The notes beneath the pieces were generated by a model. The model was not told where the DNA came from, made no database searches, and saw only the letters and a list, made by a program, of their open reading frames with translations. Positions 33,764-41,264 of a stretch of 64,000 nt of DNA are shown one piece after another. Numbering within the stretch: position 1 is the first letter of the stretch; each line of letters opens with the position of its first letter. The stretch is from positions 5,704,001-5,768,000 of the forward strand of contig NZ_JQNA01000002.1 of NCBI RefSeq assembly GCF_000745015.1, in the 5' to 3' direction. This stretch comes from Burkholderia sp. 9120 (GTDB lineage Bacteria > Pseudomonadota > Gammaproteobacteria > Burkholderiales > Burkholderiaceae). Position numbers and translations under genes: made by a program.

Positions 33764-36004
33764 TCAAGGCGTGGCGGGCTTTGTCGTAATCGGCGCGAAA
33801 TCGGCAACGATATGGTCCTGACCATATTTACCGCCGATCTGCGCGAGCCGCGCTTCGAGCGCGCGCAGATAATCGGCGCGCGGTTCACTCTCGGGTCGCG
33901 GTTTGTCGAATAGCGCGACCGGTGTGATCAGCAGCACCACCATCTCCGATCCGAACGGCTTCGAAATGGTCCAGTCGCCCGCGCTGCCGATCGTCGCCGA
34001 ATAGTGCGGCGGCGCCTGATTGTCTTTCGCGCGCGGACTTGGGACCATGTGCACGACGCTGCCATCGAGTTGGTAATAGTCCAGATTCACGTACGAGTCG
34101 TAGGCAGGCGTGACCACGTCGACGACCAGCGGGTTGCCTTCCGTGAGTTGTCCACCAGGCGGGCGCACATGCAGGGCCGCGACGCGGCCTGCTTGCCAGT
34201 TGCGCGTCCAGTAGGGGGAGAGCGCTTTGACGGTGTCGCATTTGTCGTCGACGAGCGGTTCGACGTCGAGCGCGACCGTATCGACGCCCGGCAATGCCGA
34301 CAAGGTTTCCTTCAGATGCGCCGCTCCATAGCGCTGCGAGACGTAGCCGCGCACAGACAGCGAATGATCCTGAGTCGACGCGGAAAGCGCGGAGCAGGGT
34401 ACCTGCGCCAACGCCGGCGCGATCGCAGCCAAGGTTAGCGCCGGTTTGGGTGCGGGCGGTGCGGGCGGTGTGACGGGCGGCGCAGCAAGCGCGATGCGAG
34501 GCGATGCGCCGCCTGAAGCCGCAGACACGGACGCAGGCACGGACGCCAACGCGGCAGGTGTCGAAACCGATGCTGAAACCGAGGCCGAAGATCCTGCGGA
34601 AGCCGACGCACCCGCGCCACTCCCTGCCGAAGAGGCAGTCTGCTCGGCCGCCACTTGCGACGCCGCCGACGCCCCCGAGTCCGACGCCACCGTCTCCCCT
34701 TGCCGGTTCGGCGCCGACCGCAGCGCGAACACCCCAACCACCGCAGCACACACCACCGCAAACCCCGCGAGCCCCGCCTTCGCCAACGTACCCGACTTCT
34801 CCGCGCGCGCTTCATTGTCGAATTCGGCGATGAAGCGCGTCACGCTCGGCATGCGCGTATTGCGATCGAACGACAGCGCGGCGCGCAGCGCGCGCCACTG
34901 TTTCGTGTCGAGATTAGGCGGCCGCTGCAGCTTGAAATCCGCATTGCGCGCCTAGGTGGCCGACAGTCGGTCATACGGATGATGCCCCGTCAACAGTTCA
35001 TACGTGATGCAGCCCAGCGCGTAAATATCGTCACGCGGATCCGGCTCGCGATGTTCGATCATCTCCGGGCTCGCATACGCAGGCGTCAATGCGCCGAGAC
35101 TGCCGGGGTCGAAAACCGTCGCATCGCTCTCTTCTTCCGGCCGCTGAAACACGCGGGCAATGCCGAAGTCGATCACTTTGACTTCGGCATTCGTCGTGAG
35201 AAACACGTTGGCCGGCTTGAAATCGCAATGCACGAAGCCGCGCTCATGCGCATAGGCGAGCGCGCTGCACATGCCGCGCACGATCGGCAGCGCCGCACGC
35301 ACCGGCATGCCCTGATAGCCCGGCGTACGCAAAAGCTGGCTGAGCGCTTTGCCGGTCAGGTACTCCATCGTCAGATAGACGATCGGCCCATCGCGATCGA
35401 AGTCGTACACCGTGATGATGTTTCGGTGCGCGAGTACCTGCGCCTTGCGCGCCTCGCGCTGCAACGCAACGAGCGAGTTCGGGTTGCCGCGAAACTGGAC
35501 ATTGAGCACCTTGATCGCGAGATACGGTTTGCGATCCGATGCCTCCAGCTTGCGCAGATCGAGCGCCTTGTACACCGTGCCCATGCCGCCCACGCCCAGA
35601 CATTCTTCGAGCACGAAGCGGTTGTTCAGCGTATCGCCCGTGCCTTTGATCTGATCGTGTCCGGCCGCGCCCGGTGCATTGGCGGCGTTGGCGGCGTTGC
35701 TCGCGCTCGCCGCGTAGCCGCTGCTCATGCCGTGCAGCGACGGAATGTCGACCGTAGTCTGAATGCCGGTTTCCTCGCCGCCCGCCGCGACGTTCGACAC
35801 GCGCAACTGTTCGATACGGCGGCGCACTTCCACGTACAGATCGTCGGGCAACGGCGCCTTGCGTTGCGCGCTGCCGAGCATCTCCAGCAGCTGCGTGGGG
35901 CCGAGTCCTTCGGTCGTCAACGTGCTGTCGAGTTGAGCGACGAACTCGTCACGGGACAGCTCGCCGCTCTGGAAGTCGTGAATCACACGCGCAAGGCTAG
36001 CCAT
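33764..36004 (-). pseudogene. Transmembrane Ser/Thr protein kinase (PknB/PpkA-like) split by one in-frame amber codon
   Basis: The 5' part (34952-36004) encodes 350 residues: a 120-residue N-terminal region and a kinase domain with GVGGMGTVYKA, Lys165 in LAIKVLN, HCDFKPAN (His259, Asp261) and DFG (279-281). It stops at TAG (34952-34954) right after HPYDRLSAT, still inside the kinase C-lobe. The same frame continues without another stop: ARNADFKLQRPPN, FDRNTRMPSV, a membrane helix (LAGFAVVCAAVVGVFAL), an Ala/Ser/Pro linker and a DUF4384-like periplasmic domain. A single CAG-to-TAG change would explain it; the intact protein would be 746 residues. It may be a real mutation, an assembly error or readthrough. 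It would be the kinase partner of the FHA protein and PP2C phosphatase. Confidence 0.8.
34952..34954 (-). other. In-frame amber codon interrupting the kinase gene
   Basis: TAG on the minus strand, with an uninterrupted and well-conserved reading frame for 33 codons to the next ATG and 362 codons beyond. The next base is G (TAGG), a context not specially known for efficient readthrough. Confidence 0.85.
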
Positions 36005-36105
36005 GTGTGCGAAGCGCTGCCGCTGCCGTTGAGCCGGATGTCATGCGGCCGACGCCGCTCCGGCTGGGAGAGAACCTGTCGTAACCAGTTACATGTGCCG
36101 GTTCG

Positions 36106-36134
36106 ATACTAGCGCCAGGTCGGCGCTTTCGCAA
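36106..36134 (-). promoter_or_regulatory. Sigma-70 promoter of the kinase gene
   Basis: TTGCGA (36129-36134) and TAGTAT (36106-36111) on the minus strand, 17 bp apart, about 100 bp upstream of the kinase ATG at 36004. Confidence 0.6.
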
Positions 36135-36182
36135 ACCAGGATTGCCCCGCTGCGCAGTCAACACTGCGGTGTCGTGCGAGAG

Positions 36183-36207
36183 CCAACAGCCTGCGCGCGT
36201 TTGTCGG
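36183..36207. promoter_or_regulatory. Enhancer-like dyad of peptide 3 (CCAACA-N13-TGTCGG)
   Basis: CCAACA (36183-36188) and TGTCGG (36202-36207), one mismatch from the dyad at 30292-30316 and the same 13-bp spacing. It ends 123 bp before the -24 box of peptide 3. Confidence 0.58.
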
Positions 36208-36329
36208 GTGCGCGCCATCAGTATCGGATCGCACCACCTTGCCGCGGCTACGTGCATGACCGGATCGTTCCACGCGAAAGCCTTGCACAGCGGGCTTTCC
36301 AAAACTTTATTAGGAACCTTGAATAAAAC

Positions 36330-36345
36330 TGGCACAGCCCATGCA
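36330..36345 (+). promoter_or_regulatory. Sigma-54 promoter of peptides 3-4
   Basis: TGGCACAGCCCATGCA, identical to the element of peptide 2, 75 bp before the ATG at 36420. It probably drives peptide 3 and, as no new promoter is evident, peptide 4. Confidence 0.82.
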
Positions 36346-36419
36346 TTAGTGACACTCGAGCAGACAAGATGCTCGAACCCAACCGCAACACTGTGATGTT
36401 TTCTTCCAGGAGATTTACC

Positions 36420-36695
36420 ATGAACACGCTGACCATCAAAGACCTGTCCATCACCGCTCAACTCGACAGCAAGGCCATGAGCGCCGTACGCGGCGGCTAC
36501 GGCTACCCGACGAGCTCGTACTTCAACTTCAGCCCGGTCGTCGCGCCGAACAACAGCAAGACCGTTGACGCGACCCAGTTGATCAACACGTCGATGAACA
36601 TCCAGAACGCGAACGCCAACAACGTCGCCTTCGCCGCCGGCCTGACGTCGACTATCAACCCGAGCATCACGTCGAGCAACAACATCCACGTGTAA
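36420..36695 (+). CDS. Secreted GG-leader peptide 3
   Basis: A 91-residue peptide behind AGGAG. The leader is identical to that of peptide 2 and ends SAVRGG. The mature part YGYPTSSYFNFSPVVAPNN... is Asn-rich and cysteine-free, ending SNNIHV. Differences from peptide 2 are concentrated after the cleavage site (for example F/Y, S/N, A/S, Y/V swaps). This suggests diversifying change in the exported part with strict conservation of the export signal. It is the first gene of a run of three peptide genes ending at the terminator at 37585-37627. Export by the C39-type transporter is predicted; the activity is unknown. Confidence 0.84.
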   Translation: MNTLTIKDLSITAQLDSKAMSAVRGGYGYPTSSYFNFSPVVAPNNSKTVDATQLINTSMNIQNANANNVAFAAGLTSTINPSITSSNNIHV

Positions 36696-36792
36696 CGCCC
36701 GGCGCGGCGAAGCATCGGCCCATGTGCCCCCTACGGCCCGCTTCGCCGCTTCAGGACCCCATTCGTCTTCCGCGCACCTTTGGAGAATCACC

Positions 36793-37077
36793 ATGTCATC
36801 CCTCATGATTCGCGATCTGTCCCGCACCCGCGAGCTCGACCGGCGCGCCATGTCGGCGGTAGTCGGCGGCACCGGCAGCAGCGTGCCGGGCCTGCCGTCC
36901 ATCGCCGGCCTCGGCGGCATCGCCAACGTCAACGTCTCGATCAACCAGAACCTCAACCAGATGCAGTACGTGAACGTTGCCGCACTCAACAACGTCGGCG
37001 TGATCGGCGCGGGTTTCGTGCCGCTGCACCTGAACGTCAGCCCTTCGCTGTCGGGCGCCAACTTCGCCAACGTGTGA
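36793..37077 (+). CDS. Secreted GG-leader peptide 4
   Basis: A 94-residue peptide, ATG at 36793 with GGAGA. The leader again has exactly 26 residues (MSSLMIRDLSRTRELDRRAM then SAVVGG). The mature part is glycine-rich at first (TGSSVPGLPSIAGLGGIAN), then Asn/Gln/Val-rich (VNVSINQNLNQMQYVNVAALNNVG) and ends NVSPSLSGANFANV. It resembles peptide 1 in the NQ-x-x-NQ and NVSP segments. There is no cysteine. It lies 97 bp behind peptide 3 and is probably co-transcribed from its sigma-54 promoter. The alternating V-N pattern suggests beta-strand stacking. Confidence 0.82.
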   Translation: MSSLMIRDLSRTRELDRRAMSAVVGGTGSSVPGLPSIAGLGGIANVNVSINQNLNQMQYVNVAALNNVGVIGAGFVPLHLNVSPSLSGANFANV

Positions 37078-37273
37078 CGAACCGCCGTCGCGACGCGCCG
37101 GGGATTGCGCAACGCCGCGGCGGCTCGTGCCGCTCGTGCATAAACATCGGGCGAGTCCTGAGCAGATTTCCTATACTGCTTGTGCGAGGAGACCTCAGCA
37201 CATTCAGCAGCACAACGAGCGGCGTCCGGACCATCGCACCGGCCAGCCGCTCGACTTCTTTTATGGAGCCGCC

Positions 37274-37492
37274 ATGACCCAGCTCGTGATCAAAGACCTC
37301 AGCGACAACGTCGAACTCGACCGCGAGGCGATGGCCGCCATTGTCGGCGGCGCACGGATCGGCGCGCGTTCGAGTCTGGCCGTGCCGTTGGTGCCCGCTT
37401 CGGCCCGCGTCGTCGATTACCCGCCCGGCTTTCCTGCCGCGCATCAGGCAATCGTCAAGGCCGCGATGCAACGCAAGACGCCGCGTGGCTAG
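37274..37492 (+). CDS. Secreted GG-leader peptide 5 (short, basic)
   Basis: A 72-residue peptide, ATG at 37274 behind GGAGCC. Leader: MTQLVIKDLSDNVELDREAM then AAIVGG, 26 residues. Unlike the others, the 46-residue mature part is not Asn-rich. It is Ala/Val/Pro-rich with a basic end (ARIGARSSLAVPLVPASARV ... KAAMQRKTPRG) and could be amphipathic, like a small bacteriocin or an export-chaperone peptide. It lies 196 bp behind peptide 4; a possible TATACT -10 element near 37170 may give it separate expression. It is followed by a strong intrinsic terminator. Confidence 0.76.
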   Translation: MTQLVIKDLSDNVELDREAMAAIVGGARIGARSSLAVPLVPASARVVDYPPGFPAAHQAIVKAAMQRKTPRG

Positions 37493-37584
37493 TCTCCGTT
37501 GGGGCATTGACTTCATGCCCTTCGGAGACCGCGTACAAGGCGCCTACCTATAGGACGCAAAAGCCGTCCGCAATTTGGAAATAC

Positions 37585-37627
37585 GATGCCCCGTCATGCA
37601 TTCCGCGCGACGGGGCATCTGCTTTTT
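37585..37627 (+). terminator. Intrinsic terminator of the peptide 3-5 run
   Basis: GATGCCCCGTC (37585-37595) pairs with GACGGGGCATC (37609-37619), followed by TGCTTTTT. It is a textbook Rho-independent terminator 92 bp after peptide 5. Confidence 0.88.
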
Positions 37628-37813
37628 CGGCCTGACGATTGTCCGCACGCAGCGAGGTTAGCCATCGCGCACTCACCTATGCTGATAAGGACGCCACGTG
37701 GTTCGATTCACGCCGTCCGCCAATAGCACGCGTTATTCGGACAGCCTGTCGGCGCATTTGTGATTGCGGCGTGCCACGCACCGCCATTGCGAACCCACGA
37801 TTGGAGACACCCC

Positions 37814-38095
37814 ATGAAATTTATCGTGCAATGGAATGGTCTGCCCACTGCGGAGCGTTCCGTGATCGAACGCTTCATGAAAACGGGCGGCAAGCCGCCG
37901 GAAGGCGTCAACCTACTCGGACGTTGGCATGCGACTGCGGGTCTGCATGGCTTCGCGATCGTCGAGACGGACGACGCGCGGGGACTGTCGGCACTGGCGC
38001 TCGAATGGGGCGACTTGCTGACCATGAGCATTGTCCCCGCCATGACCGACGAGGAACTCGGCGCGGCGCTCGGCAAACATCAGGCATCGCACTAG
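37814..38095 (+). CDS. DUF3303-family small protein
   Basis: A 93-residue protein, ATG at 37814 with GGAGA upstream. MKFIVQWNGLP...RFMKTGGKPPEGVNLLGRWH and GLSALALEWGDLLTMSIVPAMTDEELGAAL match the DUF3303 pattern, a ferredoxin-like dimeric alpha-beta fold of unknown function. It is a lone gene after the peptide terminator, so it is probably not part of the export system. There is no signal peptide. Confidence 0.75.
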   Translation: MKFIVQWNGLPTAERSVIERFMKTGGKPPEGVNLLGRWHATAGLHGFAIVETDDARGLSALALEWGDLLTMSIVPAMTDEELGAALGKHQASH

Positions 38096-38113
38096 TTAAT
38101 AGTTAATAGTTAA
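38093..38113. repeat. Three perfect tandem copies of TAGTTAA
   Basis: A 7-bp unit repeated three times without change, beginning in the stop codon of the DUF3303 gene. Each copy contains stop codons, so unit-number change would not extend the protein. Confidence 0.85.
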
Positions 38114-38236
38114 CAGGCGAGTTCTTCGCGTCTGCGCGGGGACGTGTCGTTCAGATAGTTTAGATAAGCGGGAACGAAGCGGGGAACGTTCATTGGAGCG
38201 GCGCGAAACCGTGCGCCGCTCCAGCATCGTCCTGCT

Positions 38237-39142
38237 TCACGCGGCGTCGACTTTACGTTCCAGCTCCGCATTCGGCACGTTATACGACGCTTCTATCGCG
38301 ACCGCTTCGTCGAGGCCGACAAAGCGGTTGAAGTCCGTAAACGACGTGAGACGATCCGCGACCGCATCGGTCGACCCTTCGCGCAAGAAGATCTCCATCA
38401 TCTCCTTGACGGCCTTGTGCGTCGCGAGCATCGATTCGATCGGACACAGCGTGTAGTCGAAGCCGAGCTTGTACACCTGATCGAGCGTCAGATAAGGGCT
38501 TTTACCGGTGCGCGCCATATTGAACAGGATCGGCTTGCCGAGCGGTTTCAGTCTTCGCACCAGTTCCTGCATGTGCTCGATGCTTTCCGGCGCATCCGCA
38601 TAGAGGCCGTCCGCGCCGGCTTCGGCGTAGGCCGTCAGCCGCTCGATCGCGTCGTCGATTCCCGTGACGGCAATCGCATCGGTGCGCGCCACCACGAAGA
38701 AATCCGGATCGGTTCGCGCGGCCAGCATGGCGCGCAATTTCGCCTGCATCTCTTCTTTGGGAATCACCTGCTTGCCCGCAAAGTGGCCGCATTTCTTCGG
38801 CACGGCCTGATCTTCCAGATGCAGGACCGAAGCGCCCGCTTCTTCCCACAGACGAATCGTGCGCTGCACGTCGAGAATGCCGCCGTAGCCGGTGTCGGCA
38901 TCGGCGAAAACCGGCAGCGACGTCGCCCGGCAAATGCGGCGGATGTGATCGAACATCTCCGTCTGCGTCAGCAGGCCGACATCCGGCTCGCCGGCCAGAA
39001 TGCCGGACGCCGCGAATCCGCTCACGTAGATCGCTTTGGCGCCCGCCTGTTCGGCGAGCTTCGCGGTCAACGCGTCGTGCGCGCCGAGGCAAACAAACGG
39101 CGGGGACTTCAACAATTCTCTGAAACGTGCGGAACGGCTCAC
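38237..39142 (-). CDS. ICL/PEP-mutase superfamily lyase (second copy of operon)
   Basis: A 301-residue protein read from a GTG at 39142 (GGGAGAAG ribosome site). It has the superfamily barrel with DADTGYGG, the metal-site EDQ and the active-site loop KKCGHFAGK, and the lyase-type catalytic cysteine is therefore present. Relatives are methylisocitrate lyase, oxaloacetate decarboxylase and 2,3-dimethylmalate lyase. It is the last gene of an operon that includes LeuCD-like subunits and a related lyase (41261-42151). A retro-aldol cleavage of a substituted malate is likely; the substrate is unknown. Confidence 0.83.
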   Translation of the reverse strand: MSRSARFRELLKSPPFVCLGAHDALTAKLAEQAGAKAIYVSGFAASGILAGEPDVGLLTQTEMFDHIRRICRATSLPVFADADTGYGGILDVQRTIRLWEEAGASVLHLEDQAVPKKCGHFAGKQVIPKEEMQAKLRAMLAARTDPDFFVVARTDAIAVTGIDDAIERLTAYAEAGADGLYADAPESIEHMQELVRRLKPLGKPILFNMARTGKSPYLTLDQVYKLGFDYTLCPIESMLATHKAVKEMMEIFLREGSTDAVADRLTSFTDFNRFVGLDEAVAIEASYNVPNAELERKVDAA

Positions 39143-39228
39143 GGTGCTTCTCCCAGTCAAGGTCGGATCAGTCGATGCTCGTGACGTGGGGCTCGCGCAA
39201 CGGTTCGCGCTCGCCACACGTCGGCGCG

Positions 39229-39849
39229 CTATCGCGGCAGGTAAGCCCAGGCACGCCTCGCGCGATCCTCGCGGCGAAAAGCGTCGATGTCGGCGGCGAG
39301 ACGCAGCGTCTGGTCGACCTCGTCGAGTCCTTCGAGCAGTACCGCGCGACGCGCGGCGTCGAATTCGAACGGGATCGGCGGCAATCCGCGCGCGCGAATG
39401 TCGAGGGCGCGCAAATCGACTTCGAGCGGCTCGCCGTCCGCTGCGGCGGCAGCGAGCGACTCGATTACCGAGGCGTCGAGACGCACCGGCAGCAGCCCGT
39501 TCTGCAGACAATTGTTGAAGAAGATATCGCCGAACGAAGGTGCGATCACGCAGCGAATACCGAATTCTTCGAGCGCCCACACCGCCATTTCACGCGAGCT
39601 GCCACAACCGAAATTCGCACCGCCCAACAGAATCGATGCGTGCCGGAAGGCCGGCTGATTCAGCACGAAGTCCTCGCGCTCGCCCTGCTCGGGACCGCCG
39701 TCGCGATACCGCAGCGTTTCGAATAACCACGGCCCGAGTTGACCGCGCACGAGTTGCGAGATTCGTTCGATGCGAATGATCAGGTCGGTGTCGACGTTAT
39801 TGCGCAGCAGCGGCGCGGCCGGCCCCTTGACTACCGTGAACGCTTTCAT
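39229..39849 (-). CDS. LeuD-like small subunit of an aconitase-family hydro-lyase
   Basis: A 206-residue swivel-domain subunit. The signature segments DTDLIIRIERI, GGANFGCGSSREMAVWAL and FGDIFFNNCLQNGLLPV match 3-isopropylmalate dehydratase small subunits. Its start overlaps the large-subunit stop by 4 bp. The surrounding ICL/PEPM lyases and ABC importer are not leucine genes, so it probably belongs to a catabolic hydratase such as dimethylmaleate or citraconate hydratase rather than to leucine synthesis. Confidence 0.85.
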   Translation of the reverse strand: MKAFTVVKGPAAPLLRNNVDTDLIIRIERISQLVRGQLGPWLFETLRYRDGGPEQGEREDFVLNQPAFRHASILLGGANFGCGSSREMAVWALEEFGIRCVIAPSFGDIFFNNCLQNGLLPVRLDASVIESLAAAAADGEPLEVDLRALDIRARGLPPIPFEFDAARRAVLLEGLDEVDQTLRLAADIDAFRREDRARRAWAYLPR

Positions 39850-41264
39850 CGAACGACTCCGGCACGCGCGGGCGCGGCGATATGGCCTGCCAGCGCGCTG
39901 GCCGCCGCGACGGCGGGACTCGCCAGATGCGTGCGCGCACCCGGTCCTTGCCGGCCGACAAAGTTACGATTCGACGTCGACACGCAACGCTCGCCACGCC
40001 CGACGACGTCACCATTCGCGCCGACGCACATCGAGCAGCCGGGCTCGCGCCAATCGAAGCCCGCCGCGCGGAATACCTGCGCCAGGCCCTGTGCTTCCGC
40101 TTCCCGCGCGACGCTTAGCGAGCCGGGCACGACCCACGCGGTGACGCCGTCGGCGACATGATGTCCCGCGACGACGCGCGCGGCGGCCTGCAAATCTTCG
40201 ATCCGGCTGTTGGTGCATGAGCCGATAAACACGCGGTCCACGCTCAACTCGTCCAGATGCTGCCCCGCATGCACGCCCATGTAATCGAGCGCGCGTTGCA
40301 GCGCTTCACGGCGCGCCGGATCGGTTTCGTCGACGGGGTCGGGCACGGCGGCGTCGATCGCGATCACATGCTCGGGGCTCGTGCCCCAGGTGACCTGCAC
40401 CGCAATCGCCGACGCGTCGATCTCGACTTCGCGGTCAAAATGCGCGCCTGCGTCGCTCGGCAGGCGGCGCCAGTCTTCCAGCGCTGCGTCAAAGCTCGCG
40501 TCCTGCGGCGAGTATGGGCGGCCGCGCAAATACGTGAACGTCACGTCATCCGGCGCGACGAGGCCGAACTTGGCGCCGAGTTCGATCGTCAGATTGCAGA
40601 GCGTCAAACGCGCTTCCATCGAGAGCGCCTCGACCGCCGCGCCGGCGAATTCGACGGCGTAACCGGTTCCCGCGCTCGCGCCGAGCGTGCCGATCACGTA
40701 CAGAATCATGTCCTTGGCGGTCACGCCTTCGGCCACGCTGCCGTTGAAACGGACCCGCATGGTGCGCGGTTTCTTCTGACGCACGGTTTGCGTCGCCAGC
40801 ACATGCACCAGTTCGGTCGAGCCGATGCCGAACGCCAGCGCCCCCAACGCGCCATGCGTACAGGTGTGGCTATCCGCGCAAACGATCAACGTACCCGGCA
40901 ACGACAAGCCCAGCTCCGGACCAATCACATGGACGATGCCTTGCCGCCCCTGCGCGCCGATATCGAACAACGGGATCGCGTGCTGCGTCATCTGCGCGCG
41001 CATCGCGTCGACCATGGTCGTGCTCCAGTCCGCGTCGCCGGCGCGGCGGCTGGGTTGCGTGGAGATCACGTGATCGAGCGTCGCGAAGGTCAACTCCGGA
41101 TTGCTGACCGGCAAATCGCGCGCTTCGAGCACGCGGATCGCTTCGACGCCGGTCAGTTCGTGCATCAGATTGCGGTCCACCTGCAACAGGTCGACGCCAC
41201 CCGGCAATTTCGCAATCGTGTGGCTGTCCCACAGCTTGTCGAACAGCGTGCGCGGCGCGTTCAT
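39846..41264 (-). CDS. LeuC-like large subunit of an aconitase-family hydro-lyase
   Basis: A 472-residue protein with ATG at 41264, overlapping the upstream lyase stop. The family marks are VCADSHTCTHGALGALAFGIG and the three iron-sulfur cysteines, one in FIGSCTNSR and two in EPGCSMCVGAN. It forms the 4Fe-4S hydro-lyase with the downstream LeuD-like subunit. In Eubacterium barkeri the same protein families make dimethylmaleate hydratase, paired with a dimethylmalate lyase of the ICL/PEPM family. The present gene order is the same kind of pairing. Leucine biosynthesis is the alternative, but the operon context argues against it. Confidence 0.86.
   Translation of the reverse strand: MNAPRTLFDKLWDSHTIAKLPGGVDLLQVDRNLMHELTGVEAIRVLEARDLPVSNPELTFATLDHVISTQPSRRAGDADWSTTMVDAMRAQMTQHAIPLFDIGAQGRQGIVHVIGPELGLSLPGTLIVCADSHTCTHGALGALAFGIGSTELVHVLATQTVRQKKPRTMRVRFNGSVAEGVTAKDMILYVIGTLGASAGTGYAVEFAGAAVEALSMEARLTLCNLTIELGAKFGLVAPDDVTFTYLRGRPYSPQDASFDAALEDWRRLPSDAGAHFDREVEIDASAIAVQVTWGTSPEHVIAIDAAVPDPVDETDPARREALQRALDYMGVHAGQHLDELSVDRVFIGSCTNSRIEDLQAAARVVAGHHVADGVTAWVVPGSLSVAREAEAQGLAQVFRAAGFDWREPGCSMCVGANGDVVGRGERCVSTSNRNFVGRQGPGARTHLASPAVAAASALAGHIAAPARAGVVR

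Larger units (their letters stand above)
36005..36419. other. Divergent control region between kinase and peptide 3
   Basis: This 415-bp region contains the kinase sigma-70 promoter (36106-36134, minus), the enhancer-like dyad (36183-36207), the sigma-54 promoter of peptide 3 (36330-36345) and its 75-base leader. No further gene was seen. Confidence 0.6.
36320..36695 (+). repeat. Inverted duplicate copy B (peptide 3 with promoter)
   Basis: Counterpart of 29804-30180. The stretch from the -24 box through the leader RNA and first 26 codons is almost identical; the mature-peptide part is more diverged. Confidence 0.7.

Noticed and set aside
17536..37492. The peptides as lanthipeptides or disulfide bacteriocins
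   Set aside because: None of the five mature parts contains cysteine and no LanM/LanB-type modifying enzyme is in the window.
16265..37627. Type VI secretion locus
   Set aside because: Kinase, phosphatase and FHA proteins are T6SS-like, but no tube, sheath, baseplate or membrane-complex gene is present.
39229..41264. Leucine biosynthesis leuCD
   Set aside because: Flanked by ICL/PEPM lyases and an ABC importer in one operon, with no leuB or leuA.
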